The notes below the pieces were generated by a model. The model was given only the letters and a program-made list of their open reading frames with translations. It did not search any database and was not told the DNA's origin. From contig OZ024845.1 of assembly GCA_964017145.1 (NCBI GenBank), positions 2,666,001 through 2,730,000 on the forward strand: a stretch of DNA of 64,000 bases. The letters are read 5' to 3'. The DNA comes from Agrocybe praecox. Its lineage: Eukaryota; Basidiomycota; Agaricomycetes; Agaricales; Agrocybaceae. Positions 38,230 to 49,086 of this stretch are shown here, one piece after another (within the stretch, counting starts at the first letter, position 1; every line of letters starts with the position of its first letter). The translations under genes and the position numbers were made by a program.

Positions 38230-39490
38230 ACCATCGACCAAGTTCGAAGAAATAAAACATCTCCCAGAGCAAGAGGGCTCCGGTGCAGAGGTGCAAAGGC
38301 CGGCCCTACGACTACAGCATCTCGCAGCCTAATTCACGCGAAGAAAATGAATGGGTTAACGAGAGGAAAAGCAGAAAATAACAAAAAGAAAATACGCACA
38401 TTCGGGTTATAAATGAACGGTTGAATGACACAGCCACCGATGGTGAAATACCCATTCTGCGTCCAACTCCAACGTATCAAGGAAAAACGGCAAGCATGAG
38501 AGAATAAATCCAGCATGGGTCAGCTGGGAGTCGCGGGCGGTATGCATGGCTTGACTAGAGCCCCAGGTATATTAACCCTCCATGACGGTGTCGAGCCATA
38601 ATCCTAAAAAAACGAAAGAAATAAAATGATGTGATGACATCGGCAACAACTCTTGTGTAGAGGATGGGGTAGAGTGTCAAGGAGATGCTATAAATGAATA
38701 GGCTGTGAGTTGAATGAACGAATATCGACTCGAAGACGTACCTCACAGAGCCAGAAGATGTCAAACCATCAGGCTTGGAGTTTTGGCCCCAGGCCAAGGG
38801 CGAATGCGATGAGGGAGAAAGGCTTCCGAGAGATATATGTCCGTCGTGACTGAGTCACTGAGTAGCAGATGTTTGTACCAATAAATCGGGCCTCTGTTCA
38901 TTTGTAGGTTCTCGTCGAGATGGGGTGCAACGAGCCCGGGGTATTGGATGAGGTGATAAATGCATATTTCAAGGTTCACCGGAGAAACGGTAATTGAAGA
39001 GTGCGGTGACGAGAGAAAAGACTAAAATCACAGAGAAAACGGAATCAGTAACAGCCTACTATGAAAAGAGTTGGCCAGGCGCGTAAGCCTCTATGTGTCT
39101 GCCATCTGCCTCATGCGGGGCTTGTATATGCGTGTAAGAACGATGAAAACTCACATATCTACCAGCGACAGCATGGAGCGGCGCCTTACTCTCCTTCCAA
39201 CCGACATACTCCTCGATGAGGTTACCACCGGCGGGCAAGCCCTAGCTCTGGGAGTGATAGAATTGATGATGGACTCCTGGGATTGAATGAGAACCACGAT
39301 GTTGCCGAGAACGAGAGAGTTGGGCTCGTGATGTGGTTACGGCGTGCGAGGACGACTGGTTCTAGTGCTACGCTATCAAAGAATGCGTTAACATTGAATT
39401 GAGATCATGAACGCAAATACAGACCCATTCGAAGGGTACCATTGATCCTGAAGTTGTATGCGTTCCACAGGCAAGAGTCCCCATACCGGA
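38230..39490 (+). repeat. Dispersed repeat family R1, left copy
   Basis: Collinear with 47690-48730 in the same orientation (for example CTCGCAGCCTAATTC at 38318 and 47788, AAGGGCGAATG(C/T)GATGAGG at 38796 and 48087, GGTTCTCGTCGAG against TGTTCTCGTCGAG at 38905 and 48181). Its right half (39055-39490) also matches 63170-63660 on the opposite strand, with the shared GTTGGCCAG, AGGTTACCACC/GGTGATAGCCT and ATGATGGACTCCTGGGATT blocks. No open frame of note. It could be a degenerate or non-autonomous mobile element. Confidence 0.7.
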
Positions 39491-41097
39491 TGACACTCGC
39501 ATTTGATCTCGAGTTCCGTCCTCAACGCGTACATTGACTTTGACGAGATGAGTTATCGTGGAGGAAGAACTGAACTGGGATTGGAAGCAGGAGTCGGGGT
39601 TCAAATAGCTCCGAAAGCCTACGATGCGTTCTTCGCAACTGGTGGAAGTAAGCCTCTTGAATGCGATGAGATTGTTTCATAAAACTTACGCGTGATAAAA
39701 AAAAAAAGCCTTCGTGTCGTCCCGATGCCTCGACGCATGAATATATTAATTTCTACTTGTTGCAGAACAAGCATGCCCGAACCTTCGATCAGCCGACAAC
39801 GCACAAACGGAGGAGTTGAACGCGACCGAGTTCCAACTACATCACAGCCAACACGTCCTATTCTCGTTTGGTGCACAATTGGACGATGTACAGGAGAGGG
39901 TGAGAGTTCAGTACTCAGTCCACGCGTTCATAGGCGATGGAACACAACACACACGGAATGATCGATCTCAACGGAGCATGGTACGGACAGGGAATGTCAG
40001 AAGAAGTGGAAAAGTCGAGGATACATTGTTGTTCTTGGACCATCGGAAGAGGAAGAATGATATATGATAAGTAGGGGAGCATTTGGCACGAAAGGAGCGA
40101 CGTGCTCGACCGATGGTGGGTGAGCCAAGACTTCAGGTATTCGGGACGACGCGGATGCGGCAGCAGAACAGGAGAGCCGAGATGTGTCGACGTCAGAGTG
40201 GGCGGATTAAGGGGATATGTTGATCAAAAGGGCAGGCTTGACAGAGTGGAAAGGGAGGGGGATTACGAGATCATGAGGGTGATAGGTGGTGCGTCGAGGT
40301 GAGACAGGAAAGGACCGACGCGGTAATTGACGCGGACGAGCGAAGAGGCAGGCAGACAGCAGAGTAATGCCTGTTCTAGGCTTTACTGGGCACAACCCTT
40401 GGCCCGGGCAGGCGACGTCGATGGAGCCCTCGTTTCCGGCAGCAAAGGGAGACACTTCTCTGCAAACCGACTCGATCCCGTATGCTGCCAGAGCTCCTTT
40501 GCAATAGAAAACGCATCGCCGGGGAACAGGACCACATGCAGGTCGCCACAGGAACCTCCAATGCTAGCGCGATCCGGTTTCTCAACTCCTTCATCCGATA
40601 CCGACACTGCGTCGGGAAGAGCATACACAGCTCGTTTCCCCCTGAAACAGCGTATTTCTGTTCGCGAATACCAGCTGGCTATATAGTTATATCGTCGTTA
40701 GACCTCTTTCCTCAATATTTGAATAAATAAATACATCGGAACATACCTAAAGCACGAAAAACTTTGGATAACCCGAAACCATCTTCTTTACTACCGCCTC
40801 TTTGCCTCCTTCATACCCAACATTGTCTCTCCATGTGGGCAGCAATACAGATATGGCGTGAGGTGTGTGGTGGCACAGAGAGTCCGAGCGGGAGGTTCGT
40901 GGTCGTAGTCGTGTTAGGTTCACCGATCGTGTCCCCAAAGGTAGTGTTGGATTATAGGGTCGTTTTTTTACAACGCAAAACGCAGCAGGAGCAGTAGAAT
41001 ATGTTAAAGAGGAAGGTCGAATCAAAGTATAAAGATCATCGATCATCGATCAGCAAGCAAGCGGATAGAAAGAAATGAAAGGGGTCATAATGAAAGG
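39491..41097. other. Intergenic, upstream of the transposon
   Basis: Holds the inverted partner (40365-40470) of the 2885-2990 repeat. The 66- to 119-codon frames here are not supported by domain or splice evidence. Confidence 0.4.
40365..40470 (-). repeat. Dispersed repeat, inverted copy of 2885-2990
   Basis: On the minus strand this reads TGCTGCCGGAAACGAGGGCT, then ...CGTCGCCTGCC..GCCAAGGGTTG..CCAGTAAAGCC, matching 2895-2980 on the plus strand at roughly 85 percent by eye. Distance between copies is about 37 kb. Confidence 0.65.
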
Positions 41098-41100
41098 TAA

Positions 41101-41150
41101 CACGGCGGACAAATGCTTGTCAAGTCCGATTCAGTCGGAGCTTGTCAAGT
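41101..41150 (+). repeat. Left terminal inverted repeat of the CACTA-like element
   Basis: Begins CACGGCGGACAAATGCTTGT. Bases 1-29 equal the reverse complement of the right end; the rest match with about six differences. Preceded by TAA. Confidence 0.92.
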
Positions 41151-41384
41151 GATGCGTCACTTCGTTGTCAAATTGATGGCTAGACGAAGCCGTCGGTCGC
41201 CCGCCCACTGGCTCAACTCTCAAAGATGAACCGCCCCAGTTGAACCGCCAAGGTCATCCACCGGCAAACGGCTCGCAACCGGTTGCAATTTGCTCTTTCC
41301 ATATGGCGAGGCCCCCATCGACTGTAGGCCGTCGGTACTCACCTTCAACACTTCCCAAGTTCAAGTCCCCCTTCATACCTCATC

Positions 41385-43346
41385 ATGACAACGCCTAACG
41401 GGTCCTCAGCCCTGGATGCTATACGCGCAGAATTTCATGGTATTTTGCAAGCCGAACTGACGAAGATGGCGGATTCCTTTCAAGAGCGGGAGGCAAAGGC
41501 TGTGGCGGAGTGGCGGGATCGCGAGCGGGTCCTTCAGGAGGAGAAGCGACTTCTCCACAACGAAATGCTTATTCTCCGAGAGGCCTTGGATAAGGTTGAG
41601 ATTGAGACAAACAGGTAAGTTATTGTACTTGTATATCTCGGTCATTTGGTGTAACTGACATGGTAAGGACAAGCCCTGTGATATTTTCAGAACCGGAGCA
41701 GAGTCAGGAAGCGACTCCCAATGCCCCAGAAACCCCTCAACGACGTCGCGCTGCTAAACCAGCTACACCAAGGAGGAACACAACTCCACGAGCACCTTCT
41801 ATTAACCCTGACCTGGACATTCCAGAGTCTGCGTCTCGTACGCCGCCTCAGCGCACACCTCAGCGTTCTCGAGCTCGTCCTAGTACGATGCCCAAGTCAA
41901 AAAAGAAGGCTGTCTATGAGGACCCTGTCAAGAAAGTTAAGAAATACCAGCTTCTGGCCTCGGACTTGACGCCTTCAACGACGAAGCTTCGGGTGTGTTT
42001 TTATCTAAATGATCAAGGCTCAGGTTCAGGCTAATTATGATTGTCAGGATGCAATGTTAACGCACATACGCGTCATAAGCGGGTTAACTGATGCCATGTC
42101 GTTCCCTCCCGAGCCTACTGCTGATGTCCTCAATCACTTCCAACAGCGATTCAATGACAACGACAGCATCGACAAGCAGCTCAAAGGTCCTGAGCTCATT
42201 CCGAAATCATCCGTTGTACTCCAACCATTCACCCCAGCTCAAACTCGACAAAGGACCCGTGCTCGCGTAGGTCAAATCGAAGAGAATATCGTCGTCTATG
42301 TGCAGACAATGCTTTGTCGTTTTGGTCTTCCGGCATGGGGCCCTAACTATCAAGAATCCCCTTATTCTCTTTTCAACTCCGCCGTCCGTATAATAGCCCT
42401 CGACACGTTTAAACAAGCACTTGTCTCCCATTCTTACGCATTTCTTGGTGTTTCTGCAAAGCACGCCACCGACATGGAGCTCCTCATCAAGATCTATGAC
42501 CACATCGTTCACTTTTACTTTTATGGGTTATACTTAAAGGAGTCTCGTAGGCCTGGGAGTCTCGAAGCTGCAGGAAAGCTGAACCCGACTTATCAAGCTC
42601 GCAAACGGGTACGTTTCTTGTTTCATTCATGTCGCTACTACTTACTCACAATTCTTATCTAGCTTGCTGAACAGCGCAGGAAATGGTTAGAAGACAACGG
42701 ATTTGGTCGGTATAAGGATCTCATCGATGTCAAAGCAACCTCTGATGATGAACGTGATCCTGAAGGGACGAAGATTGATGGGCGGGATGTTTATTTTATC
42801 AAGCAACGTCCAGAACGTTCTGCTGCGGCTGAGGATTTCATTCGACGACTTACGAAGGTTATGGAAAGATCATCTGCCCTCAAGACTCGTCGGCAGACAG
42901 GCCGCATTCGTATCGTTCCCAAGTCTGGACAAAAAATAAGCTTATTCACCATCCTTCCAACTGGAATGCCCATTGATTATTTTGATCCGGAGTATTACAA
43001 CAGTCTTCCTCCTCGTATCCGTACCGAAGCCGCCATCAAATCGATCACCCTCCTTCCTGACCCCTCGCTCACGTTCACTCTTTGTTCTGATGAGCAGATG
43101 AGCAAGAATGCGTTCAACAAGAAATACATGGGATTAGTCCTTCATCAATACAACTGGATCAATGCTGAGGATTTGGACGTTGGGGCTCAAGGTGATGACG
43201 AGACTGGTGATGATGACATAGACTTGGATGATTTTCTCGAGGAAGATGAGGCTATGTCGGTGCTTGACGATGAAGAAGAGGTAGAGTATATTTCTTATCG
43301 ACGATCTCAAGTAACTGCAACACTTTCTGCTATGGAAATTGCTTGA
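41385..43346 (+). CDS. Transposon accessory protein (TnpA-like role suspected)
   Basis: Exons 41385-41614, 41668-41992, 42048-42608 and 42663-43346 join in exact phase to 599 aa. Residues about 25-75 form a charged alpha-helical, probably coiled-coil segment (EREAKAVAEWRDRERVLQEEKR). A Pro/Arg/Thr-rich basic linker follows (TPQRRRAAKPATPRRN), with a lysine patch SKKKAVYEDPVKKVKKY that may serve as nuclear signal or DNA contact. The middle and distal parts look globular and end in a strongly acidic tail (DDETGDDDIDLDDFLEEDE). I know similar proteins beside Tnp2 transposases in mushrooms, but none with a tested function. By position and composition it may bind the subterminal repeats, as TNPA does in plant En/Spm; that is inference. 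Intact. Confidence 0.75.
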
Positions 43347-43376
43347 TATTTAGACAATTCAATTATTTAATCTTAT

Positions 43377-46300
43377 CTATAAATTTGATGTACGATTCCG
43401 ATGAAGACTGTTAATAAGAACTAAAACCGATTGTTTTATGCGAAATGTTCCTTTAGGTCGTGTATAATAAGGGACATGTCCAATGATGTGAGTGTCCTCG
43501 ATAACAACGTGGTGTAATGGTGGTGAATTTTGCGCATAAACAATATCAGCCATGAACCCAGGATACTGCAAATAAGGGTTTAATGCAGCATCTTGCTTAG
43601 AAAGCCGGACATGAGGAGAAACAAGAAGATAAGTGTGTGTTTTTCCAAGGAATTCATGGGTCCAGATTGACTGAATAAATCCTGCCGAGACATGATCATT
43701 TGCTCGTTTGAAGGTAATGGAGCTGTTACCCTTATGCCTATCGTATGTTGAGTAAACATGGGTATGGAGATGGAGATATTTTTGGGTTGAGGTCCACAAA
43801 GGCAACACCTGTGCACCTTCGGGATGGGGAATTAGAGTGCGATGACGGAATGGTGTCAACGAGAAATCAGGATGTCCGTTGAGATAATGCAACCACTTTG
43901 AGTATGCATGCTCAGATAACTTGGTAACTGTACGTGAGCCATTATAGGAGATTTCTGATTTTGGCCTGAACAACGCAGATAGAGGATCCGTAGGATCTCT
44001 GTCAAGAACCGAAACAATTCGGCTGCGGCGACAAACTTGGCGTAACATGGTTAGATCGATTTCCCCTAAATATGCATTATATATTAGGTTTTGAGAATTT
44101 TTGATTTAGAAAATGAGAGAAACGTACACATATGGCCATTTGTCTTGATTTTTTGAAGTGTTCCGTTATGTTGTTCGTATGAAAACTCGCTCACATTTAT
44201 GAGTGGCCCCCAGAACTTCATAAGATCCGCATTATGCATAGCAAAGTGGTGGTTTGGGCGAGATGGTGCGTGAGGAAATAGTTCCGATGCAGATTTCCGA
44301 TAGTTAATGTAGTGGTGTAAATAGAGGTCGGCTGAATCATTGGATACAGTATATGAACAAACAATGTTTGTGCACGTAACCAGGCTATAGAAGTTGGCAA
44401 GAAGATTTTGTGATGTCGCACTTGCATCACATGTCCAAATTTCGGGGAGGATGAGAGGAAGAAAGACGGAAAAGAGTTTGAGCCATTGATCAGCTTTTAG
44501 TTTTCCGTGCGTTTTTTCACCAAGATTACTGGGTGGCCGTTCGATCCAGCTTGGAATTGTTGCATTAGCAATGCACATTCGTATAGCGGATAATTCTTCA
44601 GACGAAAATGTGTTGACCCCTGGAAGCATGTCCTCGTTGTCTTCGTTGTCTTCCAAATCCTCCTCCTCTATCATAGAATCCAAGTCACTGAAGTCACTGT
44701 CACTCCCAGAATCACCGTTATTTTCCCACAGAGAAACTGCCATAGGAAGAGGTTCAAGAACAGAGCTTTCAGACGGAATACCGATTTTTGCCTGCTCGCT
44801 TTCTTCGTGTAGACCCTGAATCTCTTCATCCAAAATTTCAGCATCTAGCATGTCGATGTCGCTAGCGGAACCAGTCATTGAAGCAGAGTCCGAGTCCATT
44901 TCACAGTCCGAGTGAACATCTTCTGAGCCAATATCGGATTTAGCAGTAGCCGCCAGCTCTTGTGCAGAATTTTTATCAGCTCCCAGACCCCATCGCACAC
45001 GGGCATGATGTTGCAGAATTCCCTCGATCCAATTATGCATCAGACCTAGAACTGTATGCTTAACTGGATCACGATAAACCAGGTGGTGTATGGATGACCA
45101 TCGCACACCGTGTTCACGGAAGATTTCTGCACGCTTCTTCTTTGTTTTCGCCATGCGCCATTCCTCCGCTGCTGCACGCATAACAGTTCCATCCCGTGGT
45201 TTGAATTTCTCGAGATCAATTTCTTCAATATGATCCTTATGAAGCCCACAGAATGAGCAGAAATGAGTGTTTGATGCAACGCCAGCACACCCAAGCCCTT
45301 TCCGGATTGCAAGAAGGTCACCAATAGCGGCAAGCACACCGACCTTTTTAAAAGCACCTTCAGGATGACGATATGTTCGAATGACCTTTCCATGCCACAT
45401 GCGCTCGAATTGCTTCATGATTGGGTCAGAAAGAGCAGTGATTGTTTCCATTGTTGGTTCTTTCGGTGGTGGAGTGATTCCGGCAAAGAAAGTGTACTCC
45501 GGTCGGTGCTGGAGGTGTGGTGGAAGATTCAGGCAAGCAAACATGATTGCCCCCGCTGACACCGTCTTTCCAGCAATCTTATTTGTGAAAGGATTAAACC
45601 AATCAATGAAGTAAGCGAACGTCAGATTTCCGGGGGTAGTTGTGAAAGGACCAAGGCTACGCCATGCAGGGCTATCCCAGAGTGAGCCCATTTCCTTTGA
45701 ATTCGGTTGGTGTGCATATGACTTTTCGATTTCATCTTCAATTCCAGGGCACGAGAGGAAATACTCGAGCCACGACTCAAAGTCCTGTGTCGTGTACAAA
45801 CGCCGAGGAACCACACGAGACCCTGCACGAGTTGTTCTCGCAACCCACAGCTCTTCGTTACATGGACGACTACGAGAAGTCGCTCGGTAGTCACAATGTT
45901 GTGGCAGATGGGCAAGTGGGTATTGTTTAAAACATTTTGGGCAGCAGATTGAACGAATGAGCTTGGGCTCAAGCGGGAAAGATGACATAGCTGTTCGAAT
46001 GTCACGAGGAAGGGTAATAGTAGGGGGTGCAGAGGACATGCTGTCCGAGACAGATAATCGACCAAATCGGATTGCCAAATTGACGATGTAGCCTATTGCC
46101 TTCAGAGTGCGAGTGACAGTTGAGCGACTGACTCCGCAGACCAGGTATAGCCAGGCGCCAAGCTTGCTCGTCGAGGACTGAATATCCCAACGCAAACTCG
46201 CAATAGCTGAAAAAATATTATTCATTACTTCCTAACCAATGATTGCGAAGACAAAAACTTACTTTCTACGCCTGTAATTGAATGCCACTGAAACAACTGC

Positions 46301-46542
46301 TCGTCATGAGTATTTGATGTAGCCGCAGGTGGGGTCGGCCCCAAGTCCATCTCGATTGGCTCCAGCGATTGATGGTTCACAAGCTCGAAGTCCTTTGCAC
46401 GATGTTTTTTCTGGGTCGAAGGTGCAATCATCTGGCCGGGAACAATCTCTCCATCATCATTTGTATAAGTCTTCTTGCTGCATTTCTCTCGACATATACA
46501 GAGTACGCGAGGATAAGACTTGGTGCTAGGTGGATGTTCCAT
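43377..46542 (-). CDS. Tnp2-family transposase (CACTA/CMC type)
   Basis: Exons 46542-46263, 46206-44129 (to 44128) and 44065-43377 join in phase to 1015 aa. The start is chosen at MEHPPSTKSY because an upstream in-frame ATG adds only a hydrophobic leader (MYWLFLLRF...). Residues about 20-35 hold cysteines (CICREKC), possibly metal-binding. The conserved core includes CPKCFKQYP, AGAIMFACLNLPPHLQHRPE (typical Tnp2), a CSFCGLHKDHIEEID cysteine pair, and VLGLMHNWIEGILQHHAR, the segment normally read D-x-MHNLFLG in relatives. An acidic Ser/Asp/Glu linker (EDLEDNEDNEDM) precedes the RPSNLGEKTHGKLKADQW block that follows the catalytic core. A beta-rich C-terminal domain ends ...NRTSNL. The expected acidic residue before MHN is Val-Leu-Gly here (TVLGLMHN), which deserves checking. 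No stop or frameshift. Convergent with the accessory gene. Confidence 0.88.
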
Positions 46543-47153
46543 AGCAGGTACTAACGAGCAGACACACAAACGGAAACTAGTCGGGACATATGCATTGAAT
46601 AAGAAACATAAGAAACAAGCCATTGAAAACCGAAGCAAAAAAAGCCAGTACAATTGAAAGGCGGAGGCACAAATAGAAACGAATAGAAACTAGATCTGGA
46701 CTAACATACACACGATTGAAATGTCTGATTTCTTCCTGATTTCCAAATCCTTCCGCTTCTTCAACCTGCACTCAGTGCGGCCGCTACAGACTTTCCAGTG
46801 TCCAAATGTCCTTCCCCAGCGATAAGCAGTTCGGTTTCCAGCCTCTGGTAGGCTACAAGAAGAAACACGCCAACGAGGAACCCAGGCCAATTTTCCGGTC
46901 AAAATAGTGCCACTGAAATCTTGAAAACGTGATATTCAGTGGGGAGTGGGGTAGGTATGCACGTAGATGTGGTGAATTTGTGGTGGAATTTGGAAAGGAG
47001 AAGAAACTGACGAATTCGCGTGGAAGTGGAAAGGATTGAAGAAAGGATCGGCACGTCGGTCTGACTCGGTCAACGTCGGTTCGGTAGCGTGTGAGAAATT
47101 GAACCGGCTCGGTGAGATGCCGCGAGCGCACTTGACAAATCACTTGACACATG

Positions 47154-47203
47154 ACTTGACAGGCTCCGCCGGATTCGGACTTGACAAGCATTTGTCCGCC
47201 GTG
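47154..47203 (-). repeat. Right terminal inverted repeat of the CACTA-like element
   Basis: Ends ACAAGCATTTGTCCGCCGTG and is followed by TAA, the duplicated target. Further ACTTGACA copies lie at about 47130, 47142 and 47154. Confidence 0.92.
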
Positions 47204-47206
47204 TAA

Positions 47207-49086
47207 AGGATTTTATTCCTGGGTCATCAGCTTCATCATCGGTCGGTCCTAATCGGGAGTTCGGTCTCATCGCCGGTGTCTATTCTTAGTCTGCAGCATA
47301 GTTAGGGATTGGAATTCGGAACGCCCTCATCGAATCCAATGCAAAATTTAATGCGCGAACAGAGCAAACATTGTTTTTACTATCTACTTATACAATCCAG
47401 CAATAGGCAAGTCTTGTGTATACTTGACCTGCCGAAGAGAAGGAACGTCGGAATGTTGGATTGCGAGGACTCGAAAAGGGCGAGAAGGTTGTGCAATTGA
47501 ATTGTAACAGCTCACAGTAGAGTATCGATGCGCAAACCATCTTCAACGCAGTACTGAGTCAAATATGACATACAGGAAGTTCGAAGGCCATATAGGGGCT
47601 TGAGTAATTGCTGTACAAAAATAAGCCCCTAGCATATTTTCCCTTCATGCCAGGACCTAAACAGCAAAAGAAAGAAAACGATGTCAGCAACGAGAGGGAG
47701 GGGCGAATAAAAACGAAACAAAACGAACCATGTCAGAGCAAGACGGTTCTGTAAAGAGGTGCAAAGGTTGACCCTACAGAGGTTACAGCGCCTCGCAGCC
47801 TAATTCCCGAGGGGGAAATAATTCGATTAAAAAGAGAAAAGCGGAAAAGAACAGAGACAGAATACGCACCTTCAAGCCGTAAATAAATAAACAATACAGC
47901 CATCGGTGATGTAAATATCAATTCTGCGTGTAACGCATCAAGGAACGACGGGGAGTGGATCCAACAGTGTCGTCACAGAACCGTTGCAGCTAAACGGCGG
48001 GGGCAAGGATGACGACCATCATGGGAATCATACGGCGGAGGTGAACGAGAGCAGCAAAAGCACCATCGAGCTCGGAGTTTTGACCAAGGGCGAATGTGAT
48101 GAGGTATAAAGGCTTCTGAGCGATATACGTGACTGAGTCGCAGATGACCGCAGTAGTAAACGAGGCCTTGATTCATTTGCATGTTCTCGTCGAGGGTCAA
48201 TGACTTGAGGAGGTGGAAAAGGCCTTGGCGACAACGTTCGTCTGGTTGACCAAAGAAAGAGTAACCGATGACGATGGGAGAAGAGTTGGAGAAAAGACTG
48301 GAATTACAGGAAAAAAAGGCTCAGTCACAGGTCATCGATCATCCTTGATGGAATCCCAAAGGCGCGGGTGTGAAGCAGCAACACATACACTGCGACGCGT
48401 AAGTCCACCCCAGGGTCCGAACTCATGTGTAAAGTTAACACATACCTACCTTCTGACCATGACAGAACAAATTCCCGATTTCCTGAGATTCGGATACTTG
48501 AAGATAGCACCGCAAAAAAAAGATCTGCTGGAAGTAATGCCAAGAATAATAGCGAGTCCATTATGGGTCCATACACAAGGGGTATGATTTTCTGGCTGAG
48601 AGCGAAGGACTCAGATTTAGTTCTGGATGAGGTTACAACGCGTGCGGGTAACTACTACCAGTAGGCATGATCCTATCGAAGAATGGGTTAAGCATATTGA
48701 GAATACGAACGCAAAGACAAACGGGCCGCAATAATGAGACTAACTCCATACATTCTGTGGTGCACAACTTTAGGCTGGAACACCTTCAAGATCTTGATAT
48801 GCAGGGGTCGGGCTTCAGGCAGCTCTGAGAGCTTGGTCTGAAAACTTGCAACCGACGAGATAAACACGGGCGCGTGGTTGTCTAAACTCACGAATGTAGT
48901 CGAAAAGGTCGTTCCGAATGGGTCGGTCACGGACGGGCTGGCGGCATAGTTTTAGCACACCTATGACAGACATGAGGCCCGGAATGTGATGTCTTCCGAG
49001 TCCCGACAGAGCCACCAGCCACTGCTTGCCACACACCTTCGCTTCCCAAAACTTGCTCTCTTACATTCAAGTGATATTTGTTCAAT
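47207..49086. other. Intergenic with repeat copy R1
   Basis: Between the transposon and the second NLR gene. The main content is the R1 repeat (47690-48730). No gene recognised. Confidence 0.5.
47690..48730 (+). repeat. Dispersed repeat family R1, right copy
   Basis: Collinear with 38230-39490; together the two copies flank the CACTA-like element at about 9.4 kb spacing. The 3' end contains (A/T)TCGAAGAATG(G/C)GTTAA..GAACGCAAA, matching 39375-39420. Overall identity looks moderate with many indels, so the copies predate the sharp-edged transposon. Confidence 0.7.

Larger units (their letters stand above)
41101..47203. mobile_element. CACTA-like (CMC/Tnp2) DNA transposon, apparently complete
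   Basis: A 6.1-kb element bounded by 50-bp imperfect terminal inverted repeats whose outer 29 bases are identical, and by a 3-bp direct repeat TAA (41098-41100 and 47204-47206). The ends read CACGGCGG rather than the usual CACTA or CACTG. It carries two convergent, uninterrupted genes: an accessory protein (+, 599 aa) and a Tnp2-family transposase (-, 1015 aa), their stops only 30 bp apart. Just inside both ends the octamer-like motif ACTTGACA/TTGTCAAGT recurs (three times left, four right), as do the transposase-binding subterminal repeats of En/Spm elements. A 3-bp duplication plus Tnp2 fits the CACTA group. Whether it is still active cannot be told. Confidence 0.9.

Noticed and set aside
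41098..47206. KDZ-type element with 8-bp target duplication
   Set aside because: Flanks share AAAGG only at shifted positions, while a 3-bp TAA duplication abuts the inverted repeats exactly. The transposase has Tnp2, not KDZ, motifs.
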